Assembly (NCBI RefSeq): GCF_030462585.1
Contig: NZ_JASMRU010000013.1
Location: 46,239-110,238, forward strand
Source: Pseudomonas sp. CAN1
Lineage (GTDB): Bacteria > Pseudomonadota > Gammaproteobacteria > Pseudomonadales > Pseudomonadaceae
Direction: 5' to 3'
DNA: 64,000 nucleotides
Shown: one piece after another, positions 26,446 through 35,500 of the stretch
Numbering within the stretch: position 1 is the first letter of the stretch
How the letters are laid out: each line of letters begins with the position of its first letter
Position numbers and translations under genes: made by a program
The notes under the pieces: generated by a model
The model's input: only the letters and a program-made list of their open reading frames with translations
Databases searched by the model: none
Told to the model about the DNA's origin: nothing

Positions 26446-28134
26446 ATGCAACCTGATTTCTGGAACGACAAACGCCCGGCCGGCGTGCCCAGCGACATTG
26501 ACCTGACCGCCTACAAGTCGGTGGTGGAAGTCTTCGAGCGCTCCTGCAAGAAATTCGCCGACCGTCCCGCCTTCAGCAACATGGGCGTGACCCTGACCTA
26601 CGCCGAGCTGGACCGCCTGTCCGCCGCCTTCGGCGCCTACCTGCAGAAGCACACTGACCTCAAGCCCGGCGACCGCATCGCCGTGCAGATGCCGAACATC
26701 CTGCAATACCCCATCGCCGTGTTCGGCGCCCTGCGCGCCGGCCTCATCGTGGTCAACACCAACCCGCTCTACACCGCTCGCGAAATGCGCCACCAGTTCA
26801 AGGATTCCGGCGCCCGCGCGCTGGTCTACGTGAACCTGTTCGGCAAGCTGGTGCAGGAAGTGCTGCCCGACACCGGCATCGAGTACCTGATCGAGGCGCG
26901 CATGGGTGACATGCAGCCGGCGCTCAAGGGCCTGCTGGTCAACACCGTGGTCAAGCACGTGAAGAAGATGGTCCCGGAGTACAACCTGCCCCAGGCCGTC
27001 GCCTTCAAGGACGCCCTGCGTCAGGGCCGCGGCCATGGCCTGCAGCCGGTCAAGGTCGGCCTGGAAGACATCGCCGTGCTGCAGTACACCGGCGGTACCA
27101 CCGGCGTGGCCAAGGGCGCCATGCTCACCCACGGCAACCTGGTGGCGAACATGCAGCAGGTACACGCCTGCCTGCAGCAGCACGGCCCGGACGGCAAGCC
27201 GCTGATGCAGGTCGGCAACGAGGTGATGATCGCGCCGCTGCCGCTGTACCACATCTATGCCTTCACCGCGAACTGCATGTGCATGATGGTCAACGGCAAC
27301 CACAACGTGCTGATCACCAACCCGCGCGACATCCCCGGCTTCATCAAGGAACTCAAGCAGTGGCGCTTCTCCGCACTGCTGGGCCTGAACACCCTGTTCG
27401 TCGCCCTGATGGACCGCCCGGAATTCAAGGAGATCGACTTCTCCAACCTGAAGGTCACCAACTCCGGCGGTACCGCGCTGGTCACCGCCACCGCCGAGCG
27501 CTGGAAGGCCGCCACCGGTTGCACCGTGGTCGAAGGCTACGGCCTCACCGAGACTTCCCCGGTGGTCAGCACCAACCCCTATGGTGATGCGGCGCGCCTG
27601 GGCACCGTCGGCCTGCCGGTGCCGGGCACCGCGCTGAAGGTGATCGACGACGACGGCAATGACGTCGGCCTGGGCGAGCGCGGCGAGCTGTGCGTGAAGG
27701 GCCCGCAGGTGATGAAAGGCTACTGGCAGCGGCCGGACGCCACCGCCGAGGTGCTGGACGCCGAAGGCTGGCTGCGCACCGGCGACATCGCGGTGATCGA
27801 CCCGGACGGCTTCACCCGCATCGTCGACCGCAAGAAGGACCTGATCATCGTCTCCGGCTTCAACGTCTACCCCAACGAGATCGAGGACGTGGTCATGGCC
27901 CACCCGAAAGTCGCCAACTGCGCGGCTGTCGGCGTGCCGGACGAGAAGTCCGGCGAGGCGGTGAAGCTGTTCGTGGTGCCCCGCGAAGGCGGCGTGACCG
28001 TCGAGGAGCTCAAGGCCTACTGCAAGGAAAACTTCACCGGCTACAAGGTGCCCAAGCACATCGTGCTCAAGGACGCCCTGCCGATGACCCCGGTGGGCAA
28101 GATCCTGCGCCGCGAGCTGCGCGAAACCGCGTAA
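26446..28134 (+). CDS. fadD2: Long-chain fatty acid-CoA ligase FadD2
   Basis: Membrane-associated acyl-activating enzyme (fatty acid + CoA + ATP to acyl-CoA), 562 residues. The AMP-binding core shows YTGGTTGVAKGAMLTH, the A5 motif EGYGLTETSPVVS, the A7/A8 segments RTGDIAVIDPDGF and the linker IVDRKKDLIIVSGFNVYPNE, with catalytic Lys near the C-terminus in MTPVGKILRREL. GAGG precedes the ATG. It is about 65-70% like the second ligase at 28904 by eye. In P. aeruginosa FadD2 (PA3300) and FadD1 (PA3299) have different chain-length preferences. Confidence 0.9.
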   Translation: MQPDFWNDKRPAGVPSDIDLTAYKSVVEVFERSCKKFADRPAFSNMGVTLTYAELDRLSAAFGAYLQKHTDLKPGDRIAVQMPNILQYPIAVFGALRAGLIVVNTNPLYTAREMRHQFKDSGARALVYVNLFGKLVQEVLPDTGIEYLIEARMGDMQPALKGLLVNTVVKHVKKMVPEYNLPQAVAFKDALRQGRGHGLQPVKVGLEDIAVLQYTGGTTGVAKGAMLTHGNLVANMQQVHACLQQHGPDGKPLMQVGNEVMIAPLPLYHIYAFTANCMCMMVNGNHNVLITNPRDIPGFIKELKQWRFSALLGLNTLFVALMDRPEFKEIDFSNLKVTNSGGTALVTATAERWKAATGCTVVEGYGLTETSPVVSTNPYGDAARLGTVGLPVPGTALKVIDDDGNDVGLGERGELCVKGPQVMKGYWQRPDATAEVLDAEGWLRTGDIAVIDPDGFTRIVDRKKDLIIVSGFNVYPNEIEDVVMAHPKVANCAAVGVPDEKSGEAVKLFVVPREGGVTVEELKAYCKENFTGYKVPKHIVLKDALPMTPVGKILRRELRETA

Positions 28135-28148
28135 GCCGGGCGTAAACG

Positions 28149-28184
28149 AAAAAGGGGGCTGATCCGCGATCAGCCCCCTTTTTT
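28149..28184. terminator. Bidirectional terminator between fadD2 and the DUF465 gene
   Basis: 16-bp perfect stem (28149-28164 with 28168-28183) with A run on one side and T run on the other, between convergent genes. Confidence 0.9.
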
Positions 28185-28221
28185 ATTGCCGGATGTCCTG
28201 GTTGCCGGTGGTCAGCGCCGA

Positions 28222-28458
28222 TCAACCACCACAGCCGCCGCAGCAACTGTTCTTCTTGCGCAGGATCTCGTAGAGATCGTCCTTGAGCTGCAGCTTCTGC
28301 TTCTTCAACGCCTCGATGGTGTCGTGGGAGGCAGGGGTGATGCCGGCTTCCATGTTCTTGATCTCCTGGTCGAGATCGTTGTGGCTATGGAAGAGCTTGG
28401 CGAAATGCGGGTCTTCGGCTTTCAGGCGGGTAATCTTTTCGCGGTATTCGGGAAACAT
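28222..28458 (-). CDS. YdcH-family (DUF465) small protein with Cys-rich tail
   Basis: 78-residue soluble protein. The first 65 residues are the YdcH helical hairpin (FPEYREKITRLKAEDPHFAKL, HNDLDQEI, HDTIEALKKQKLQLKDDLY). It ends in NSCCGGCGG, a tail that may bind metal and is not present in E. coli YdcH as I recall. Start ATG 28458 has TCCTGGAGAACCCTC upstream on its strand (GGAG). It sits between the two fadD genes on the opposite strand. Function unknown. Confidence 0.8.
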   Translation of the reverse strand: MFPEYREKITRLKAEDPHFAKLFHSHNDLDQEIKNMEAGITPASHDTIEALKKQKLQLKDDLYEILRKKNSCCGGCGG

Positions 28459-28718
28459 GAGGGTTCTCCAGGAGAGTGCAGTAGCACTTTGCGAGATCCC
28501 GATCCGCAGAGTGTTGAGGCAGATCATTGAAGACGCCCAGTGGAGCGGGACGGAATCGCCGGATCGAACTTCGACGATATACCCTGTCATGGCCGCCGGC
28601 CCGAGGAGCATTTCCCGTTCTTTTTTCCGGTTTCATCTCCCTGAAATCCACTTTGTCGGACAATCCAACAAGGCTGCAAGCCTTCTGGGACGGGCATTTC
28701 CGACGAACGGGTGGTTGG

Positions 28719-28748
28719 TGACCGGAAAGCCTGTCTCCGGTCATTTTT
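28719..28748 (+). terminator. Orphan intrinsic terminator in the fadD1 upstream region
   Basis: 7-bp stem (28719-28725 with 28737-28743), 11-nt loop and a TTTTTC tract on the plus strand. No plus-strand gene ends here: the previous one (fadD2) already stops at 28134. It lies in a 445-bp gap before fadD1 together with a 6-bp hairpin at 28670-28684. It may end an unannotated small RNA or act as a leader attenuator; either is inference. Confidence 0.5.
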
Positions 28749-28903
28749 CTTACGGGCGAGGCTGTGTTTGGTGCTGGTCGCTGTTTCTCAAAGCTGATAA
28801 TCTCGGCCCGCTTTTCGCTCCCCGAGCCAGGGGAACGCGACATAAACACAACAAAGAACCGCGAACGCGGTAAAGATGAGCTGTTGCTTAGGAGTGGGCT
28901 TCC

Positions 28904-30589
28904 ATGACCGACAATTTCTGGAAGGACAAATACCCAGTGGGGATCGCTGCCGAGATCAACGCTGACCAGTACCCGAACATCCTCGCGGTACTCAAAGAAT
29001 CCTGCCAACGTTTTGCAGACAAGCCTGCCTTCAGCAACCTGGGCAAGACCCTGACCTACGGCGAGATGTACAAGCTCTCCGGGGACTTCGCCGCCTACCT
29101 GCAACAGAACACCGATTTGAAGCCCGGCGACCGCATCGCCGTGCAGCTGCCCAACGTGCTGCAGTACCCGGTCGTGGTCTTCGGCGCCATGCGCGCTGGC
29201 CTGGTCGTGGTCAACACCAACCCGCTGTACACCGCGCGGGAAATGGAGCACCAGTTCAACGACTCCGGCGCCAAGGCGCTGGTGTGCCTGGCGAACATGG
29301 CGCACCTGGCCGAGGAAGTGCTGCCCAAGACCGGCATCCGCAACGTCATCGTCACCGAAGTGGGTGACATGCTGCCGCCGCTCAAGCGCTTCATCGTCAA
29401 TTTCGTGGTCCGCAACATCAAGAAGATGGTGCCGGCCTACAACATCCCCAACGCGCAGAAGCTCACCGACGTCCTGGCCAAGGGCCGTGGCAAGGCGGTG
29501 AAGGAAGTCTCGCCGCACAACGACGACGTCGCCGTGCTGCAGTACACCGGTGGCACCACCGGCGTGGCCAAGGGCGCGATGCTGACGCACCGCAACCTGG
29601 TCGCCAACATGCTGCAGTGCAAGGCACTGATGGGCGCCAACCTCAACGAAGGTTGCGAGATCCTCATCACCCCGCTGCCGCTGTACCACATCTACGCCTT
29701 CACCTTCCATTGCATGGCGATGATGCTCACCGGTAACCACAACATCCTGGTGACCAACCCGCGCGACCTGGCCAGCATGGTCAAGGAACTCTCGCAGTGG
29801 AAGTTCACCGGTTTCGTTGGCCTGAACACCCTGTTCGTCGGCCTGTGCAACAACGAAGGCTTCCGCAAGCTGGACTTCTCCGCACTGAAGCTGACCCTCT
29901 CCGGCGGCATGGCCCTGCAACAGGCCGCTGCCGAGCGCTGGAAGGACGTCACCGGCTGCGCCATCTGCGAAGGCTACGGCATGACCGAAACCAGCCCGGT
30001 GGTGTCGGTGAACCCGTTCCAGAACATCCAGATCGGCACCATCGGTATCCCGGTTCCGTCGACCCTGTGCAAGGTCATCAGCGATGACGGCCAGGACTTG
30101 CCGCTGGGCGAGCGTGGCGAGTTGTGCGTCAAGGGTCCGCAGGTGATGAAGGGCTACTGGCAGCGCCAGGAAGCCACCGACGAAATCCTCGACAAGGACG
30201 GCTGGCTGCGTACCGGCGACATCGCGATCATCCAGGACGACGGCTACATGCGTATCGTCGACCGCAAGAAGGACATGATCCTGGTGTCGGGCTTCAACGT
30301 GTACCCCAACGAGCTGGAAGACGTGCTCGCCACCCTGCCGGGTGTGCTGCAGTGCGCCGCTATCGGCATCCCGGACGAGAAGTCCGGCGAGGCGATCAAG
30401 GTCTTCGTGGTGTCCAAGCCGGGCGTCACCCTGACCAAGGAGCAAGTCATGCAGCACATGCACGACAACCTCACCGGCTACAAGCGTCCCAAGTCCGTGG
30501 AGTTCCGCGACAGCCTGCCGACCACCAACGTCGGCAAGATCCTGCGCCGCGAATTGCGCGACGAAGAGCTCAAGAAAATCAGGGCTTAA
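28904..30589 (+). CDS. fadD1: Long-chain fatty acid-CoA ligase FadD1
   Basis: Second acyl-CoA ligase, 561 residues, paralogue of the fadD2 product with the same motifs: YTGGTTGVAKGAMLTH, EGYGMTETSPVVSVNP, RTGDIAIIQDDGY, IVDRKKDMILVSGFNVYPNE and the catalytic Lys in TNVGKILRREL. AGGAG is 9 nt before the ATG. The 445-bp upstream region is long for this window and contains an orphan terminator. Immediately closed by an intrinsic terminator. Its position downstream of fadD2 matches PA3299. Confidence 0.9.
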   Translation: MTDNFWKDKYPVGIAAEINADQYPNILAVLKESCQRFADKPAFSNLGKTLTYGEMYKLSGDFAAYLQQNTDLKPGDRIAVQLPNVLQYPVVVFGAMRAGLVVVNTNPLYTAREMEHQFNDSGAKALVCLANMAHLAEEVLPKTGIRNVIVTEVGDMLPPLKRFIVNFVVRNIKKMVPAYNIPNAQKLTDVLAKGRGKAVKEVSPHNDDVAVLQYTGGTTGVAKGAMLTHRNLVANMLQCKALMGANLNEGCEILITPLPLYHIYAFTFHCMAMMLTGNHNILVTNPRDLASMVKELSQWKFTGFVGLNTLFVGLCNNEGFRKLDFSALKLTLSGGMALQQAAAERWKDVTGCAICEGYGMTETSPVVSVNPFQNIQIGTIGIPVPSTLCKVISDDGQDLPLGERGELCVKGPQVMKGYWQRQEATDEILDKDGWLRTGDIAIIQDDGYMRIVDRKKDMILVSGFNVYPNELEDVLATLPGVLQCAAIGIPDEKSGEAIKVFVVSKPGVTLTKEQVMQHMHDNLTGYKRPKSVEFRDSLPTTNVGKILRRELRDEELKKIRA

Positions 30590-30602
30590 GCCGATAAACA
30601 AG

Positions 30603-30627
30603 AAACCCGCCGCAAGGCGGGTTTTTT
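30603..30627 (+). terminator. Intrinsic terminator after fadD1
   Basis: 9-bp stem (30603-30611 with 30616-30624), GCAA loop, T run. Confidence 0.9.
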
Positions 30628-30672
30628 GATGGGGCAAGGAAGCCAGTCCCTTATCCGCCTGAGGTGAACGCC

Positions 30673-32358
30673 TTGAACACTGCCCTCCGTTTGCGCGCCA
30701 AGGTCCTGCTCCTGGCCATCGTGCCGATCCTTCTCCTCACCTTGCTGTTGTGCGCCATTTCCACCGTTGCCCTGAAGCAGCTGGCAACCCAGCAGGAAGC
30801 GCAGATCCGCGAGAACCTCACCCAGGACCGCGAAGCCCAGCTGAAGAATTTCGTCGACGTGGCCCTGGCTGCCGTCGGCCCGGTCTACCAGGCCGCCGCC
30901 CAGGGCGATGCCCAGGCCCGCGAGCAGGGCGTGGCCATCCTCAAGCGCCTCGAATACGGCAAGGGTGGCTACTTCTGGGGCTACGACACCCGCTCCGTGC
31001 GCGTCTTCCAGGGCCTGAGCGACGAGCGCCTGGGCGAGGACTTCAGCACCTACCGCGACCCCAACGGCGTCTATGCGATCCGTGAACTGGTGGCGGCCGG
31101 GCAGAGCGGCCAGCACTACGTGCGCTACAGCTTCACCCTGCCGGGCGGCAACACCGTCGTGCCGAAGATCGGCTACGCGCACTTCCTGCCCAAGTGGAAC
31201 CTGGTGTTCGGCACCTCGCTGAACCTCGACGACGTCGAGCGCGAAGTGAAGGAAGCCGGCGCCGCCTTCGACGCCAAGATCGACAACCTGCTGCTGCTCA
31301 TGGGCGGCGCGGCGCTGGCGCTGCTGGTGGTGATCGGCCTGCTTGCCGGGTTGTTCAGCCGCACCATCGTCCAGCCCATCGTGCAGGTGCGCGACAACCT
31401 CGACGACATGGCCGCTGGCGACGGCAACCTGACCCACCGCCTGAACCTCGGTCGCCACGACGAACTGGGCGAGCTGGCCGGCTCGTTCAACCGTTTCGTC
31501 GAGAAGATTCACGTGCTGGTCCAGCAGGTCGCTGGCACCACCCAGCAGCTGTCCGGGCTGGTGGGCGACGTCGCCCAGCAGGCGCAGCGCTCCGAGCGTG
31601 CGATGGACGGCCAGCGCCACGAGACCGACCAGGTTGCCACCGCCATCAACGAGATGACCGCCGCCGCCCAGGAAGTGGCGCGCAGCGCCCAGCAGGCCGC
31701 CGACGCCGCCCAGCAGACCGACCGCGAAGGCCAGGCGGCCAAGCGCGAAGTGGACCTGTGCGTCGCGCAGATCAACGACCTGGCGGGCGAGGTGCGCACA
31801 AGCAGCGACTCCCTCGACACCCTGCGCCAGGACGTGCAGGGCATCGTCGGCGTGCTGGAGGTGATCCGCTCCATTGCCGAGCAGACCAACCTGCTGGCGC
31901 TCAACGCCGCCATCGAAGCGGCCCGCGCTGGCGAGGCCGGGCGTGGTTTCGCCGTGGTCGCCGACGAAGTTCGCGCCCTGGCCAGCCGCACCCAGCAGAG
32001 CACCGGGGAAATCCAGCAGATGATCGACCGCCTGCGCAGCACCACGGACGGCTCGGTAAGCGCCATGCAGCGCGCCAGCGACATGGCCGAGCGCACCCGC
32101 GGCCAGGCCAACCAGGCCGGCCAGTCGCTGGACGCCATCGCCCAGTTGATCGGCACCATCAACTCGATGAACGCGCAGATCGCCAGCGCCGCCGAGGAGC
32201 AGACCGCGGTGGCCGAGGAGATCAACCGCAGCGTGCACCAGATCGCTGGCGGCGTGGACAGCGTGGCGGATGACGCCGCCAAGGGCGCACGCACGGCGAC
32301 TGAACTCAACGGCCTCGGCGAGCGCCTGCGCCAGCTCGTGGGCCAGTTCCGTATCTGA
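30673..32358 (+). CDS. Methyl-accepting chemotaxis protein with sCache domain
   Basis: Inner-membrane chemoreceptor, 561 residues. Helix 1 (residues 8-30), a periplasmic sCache_2-type ligand domain (about 31-185, with [15 protein letters not shown] and [11 protein letters not shown]), helix 2 (about 197-220), HAMP, and a cytoplasmic signalling domain with the conserved tip [22 protein letters not shown] 30673 is preferred: GAGGTGA lies 5 nt before it, whereas GTG 30664 is part of that Shine-Dalgarno sequence. sCache_2 receptors often sense small organic acids. No che genes are nearby. Confidence 0.9.
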   Translation: MNTALRLRAKVLLLAIVPILLLTLLLCAISTVALKQLATQQEAQIRENLTQDREAQLKNFVDVALAAVGPVYQAAAQGDAQAREQGVAILKRLEYGKGGYFWGYDTRSVRVFQGLSDERLGEDFSTYRDPNGVYAIRELVAAGQSGQHYVRYSFTLPGGNTVVPKIGYAHFLPKWNLVFGTSLNLDDVEREVKEAGAAFDAKIDNLLLLMGGAALALLVVIGLLAGLFSRTIVQPIVQVRDNLDDMAAGDGNLTHRLNLGRHDELGELAGSFNRFVEKIHVLVQQVAGTTQQLSGLVGDVAQQAQRSERAMDGQRHETDQVATAINEMTAAAQEVARSAQQAADAAQQTDREGQAAKREVDLCVAQINDLAGEVRTSSDSLDTLRQDVQGIVGVLEVIRSIAEQTNLLALNAAIEAARAGEAGRGFAVVADEVRALASRTQQSTGEIQQMIDRLRSTTDGSVSAMQRASDMAERTRGQANQAGQSLDAIAQLIGTINSMNAQIASAAEEQTAVAEEINRSVHQIAGGVDSVADDAAKGARTATELNGLGERLRQLVGQFRI

Positions 32359-32521
32359 TCCGGCGGGGCGCAACGCCCCGTCAATCCGGGCAGCCTGGTA
32401 ATCGGCATGGCGGCCCGTGCCGGTCTTTTGCGACAATTCCCCCATTGTCGCCATGACAGCCCATTTCCGGGACCGGCTCCGCACCTGTTTGCGCCGCTCC
32501 CGCCTGATGCCCGCGAAGCCG

Positions 32522-35500
32522 ATGACCACAGACAGTACGCCGACCCCCGAACAGCTCCTGCAGCGCATGGATCACGCGATGATCCGCGACCGCCATCGCC
32601 TGCGCCGGCAGCTCCACGAACTGCGCAAGCACCCTGACGAAGCCAAGCTGGCCCAGTGGGCCGAGCGCTTCCAGGCCTCCTGCGCCAAGGCTGAAGCACG
32701 CCGCGCAAGCATCCCGAAGATTCGCTACGACGACAGCCTGCCGATTGCCGCCAAGCGCGACGAGATCAAGGCCGCGCTGGAAAAGAGCCAGGTGGTGGTG
32801 ATCGCCGGCGAGACCGGTTCGGGCAAGACCACCCAGTTGCCGAAGATCTGCCTGGAGCTGGGCCGCGGCACCCACGGCCTGATCGGCCATACCCAGCCGC
32901 GCCGGCTGGCCGCGCGTAGCGTGGCGACCCGCGTCGCCGAGGAGATCGGCACGCCGCTGGGTTCGCTGGTCGGCTACCAGGTGCGCTTCGAGGACCAGAG
33001 CGACGACAGCACGCTGATCAAGCTGATGACCGACGGCATCCTGCTGGCCGAGACCCAGCATGACCGCTACCTGGAACGCTACGACACGATCATCGTCGAC
33101 GAAGCCCACGAACGCAGCCTGAACATCGACTTCCTGCTCGGCTTCCTGAAGACCCTGCTGCACCGCCGGCCCGATCTCAAACTGATCATCACCTCGGCGA
33201 CCATCGACCTGGAGCGCTTCTCCAAACACTTCGGCGATGCGCCCATCGTCGAGGTCTCTGGGCGCACCTACCCGGTGGACACCTGGTACCGCCCGCTGGC
33301 GGCGGAAGTGGACGAGGACGGCGAAGCGCTGTTCGACGACCTCTCCGTGGACCAGGGCATCCTCCGCGCGCTGGACGAGATCGCCGCCCACGAGCGCGAA
33401 ATCGGCAAGCGTCCCGGCGACGTGCTGGTGTTCCTCCCCGGCGAGCGCGAGATTCGCGACGCCGCCGACATGCTGCGCAAGGCCAACCTGCGCCACACCG
33501 AAGTGCTGCCCCTGTATGCGCGGTTGACGCCGGCCGAGCAGCAGAAAATCTTCGCGCCGATGCCGGGGCGCAAGATCGTGCTCGCCACCAACGTCGCGGA
33601 AACCTCTTTGACGGTGCCGGGCATTCGCTACGTGATCGACAGCGGCACCGCACGCATCAGCCGCTACAGCTACCGCGCCAAGGTCCAGCGCCTGCCCATC
33701 GAAGCCGTCTCGCAGGCCAGCGCCAACCAGCGCAAGGGCCGTTGCGGCCGGGTCGAGCCGGGCATCTGCGTGCGCCTGTACAGCGAGGAAGACTTCAACG
33801 GCCGCCCGGCCTTCACCGATCCGGAGATCCTGCGCACCAACCTGGCGGCGGTGATCCTGCAGATGCTCCACCTGCGCCTGGGCGACATCGAGGCCTTCCC
33901 CTTCATCGAGCCGCCGGACAGCAAGGCAATCAACGACGGCTTCACCCTGCTGCAGGAACTCTCGGCAGTGAACCGCGAGGGCCAGCTGACGCCGCTGGGC
34001 CGCCAGCTGGCGCGCCTGCCCGTCGACCCGCGGCTGGGCCGCATGCTGCTGGAAGCGGCGCAGCTGGGCAGCCTGCCGGAAGTGCTCACCGTGGCCAGCG
34101 CGCTGTCGGTGCAGGACCCGCGCGAGCGGCCGATGGACCGCCAGCAGGCCGCCGACCAGGCCCACGCGCAGTGGAAGGACCCGGACTCGGACTTCGCCGC
34201 GCTGATCAACCTCTGGCGCGGCTTCGAGGAGCAGCGCCAGGCGCTGGGCTCCAACCCGCTGCGCAACTGGTGCCGGAAGAACTTCCTGAATTACCTGCGC
34301 CTGCGCGAGTGGCGCGATGCGCACCGCCAACTGACGCTGATCTGCCGCGAACTGCAGCTGCCGTTCACCAAGCCCGACGCTTCTCGTAGGAGCGAGCTTG
34401 CTCGCGAACAGCCAAACGCTGCGAAACCCCAGGACAACAAAGGCCGCCAGCCCGCCGTCGATAAAGGTGCGAAGCCGGTTCGCGAGCAAGCTCGCTCCTA
34501 CAAGGGCGGCGAGCCCGACACTAAGCCGCGCGACATCGACTACGCCGCCGTGCACAAGGCGATCCTCTCCGGCCTGCTCAGCCAGATCGGCCAGAAGGCG
34601 GAGGAGGGCGACTACCTCGGCGCGCGCCAGCGGCGTTTCTGGATTCACCCCTCCAGCGTGATCGGCCGCAAGAAGCCGCAGTGGATCATGGCCGCCGAGC
34701 TGGTGGAGACCACCAAGCTGTTCGCCCGCATGGTCGCCAAGATCGAGCCGGACTGGCTGGAGCCGCTGGCCGGACACCTGGTGAAGAAGAACTACCTGGA
34801 GCCGCACTGGGAGAAACGCCGTGGCCAGGTGGTGGCCTACGAGCAGGTCACCCTTTACGGCCTGATCATCATCGGCCGCCGCCCGGTGAACTACGGGCCC
34901 ATCGACGCGCCGGTGTCCCGCGAGATGTTCATCCGCGAGGCGCTGGTGCGTGGCGAGATCAACAGCCGCGCCAAGTGCCTGTCGGCCAACCGCCAGTTGC
35001 TGGAAAAGCTCGACGAGCTGGAAGCCAAGGCGCGCCGGCGCGACATCCTCGCCGACGAGGAAACCCTGTTCGCCTACTACGACGAGCGCCTGCCGGCGGA
35101 CATCTATCAGTCCGCCAGCTTCGAGAAGTGGTACGAGCGCGAGCACAGGCAGCAGCCGGACCTGCTGATCATGCGCGAGGAAGACGTCCTCGCCCGTGAT
35201 GCCAGCGAAGTCACCGCCGGTCTCTACCCGGACCGCCTGCGCCTGGGCGACCTGCAATTGCCGCTCACCTATCATTTCGAACCGGGCCACGTGCGTGACG
35301 GCGTGACCGTGCGCGTGCCGGCGCCGCTGCTGCCGCAGCTGCCTGCGCAGCGCCTGGAGTGGCTGGTGCCGGGGCTGCTGGAGGCCAAGTGCATCGAGCT
35401 GGTGCGCAGCCTGCCCAAGGCCATTCGCAAGAACTTCGTGCCGGTACCGGACTTCGTCCGCGCCGCGCTGGGCAAGATGGTCTTCGCCGAGGGCGGGTTG

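Noticed and set aside
28385-30637. 750-codon open frame antisense to fadD1
   Set aside because: Gly/His/Val/Leu-rich shadow product without domains.
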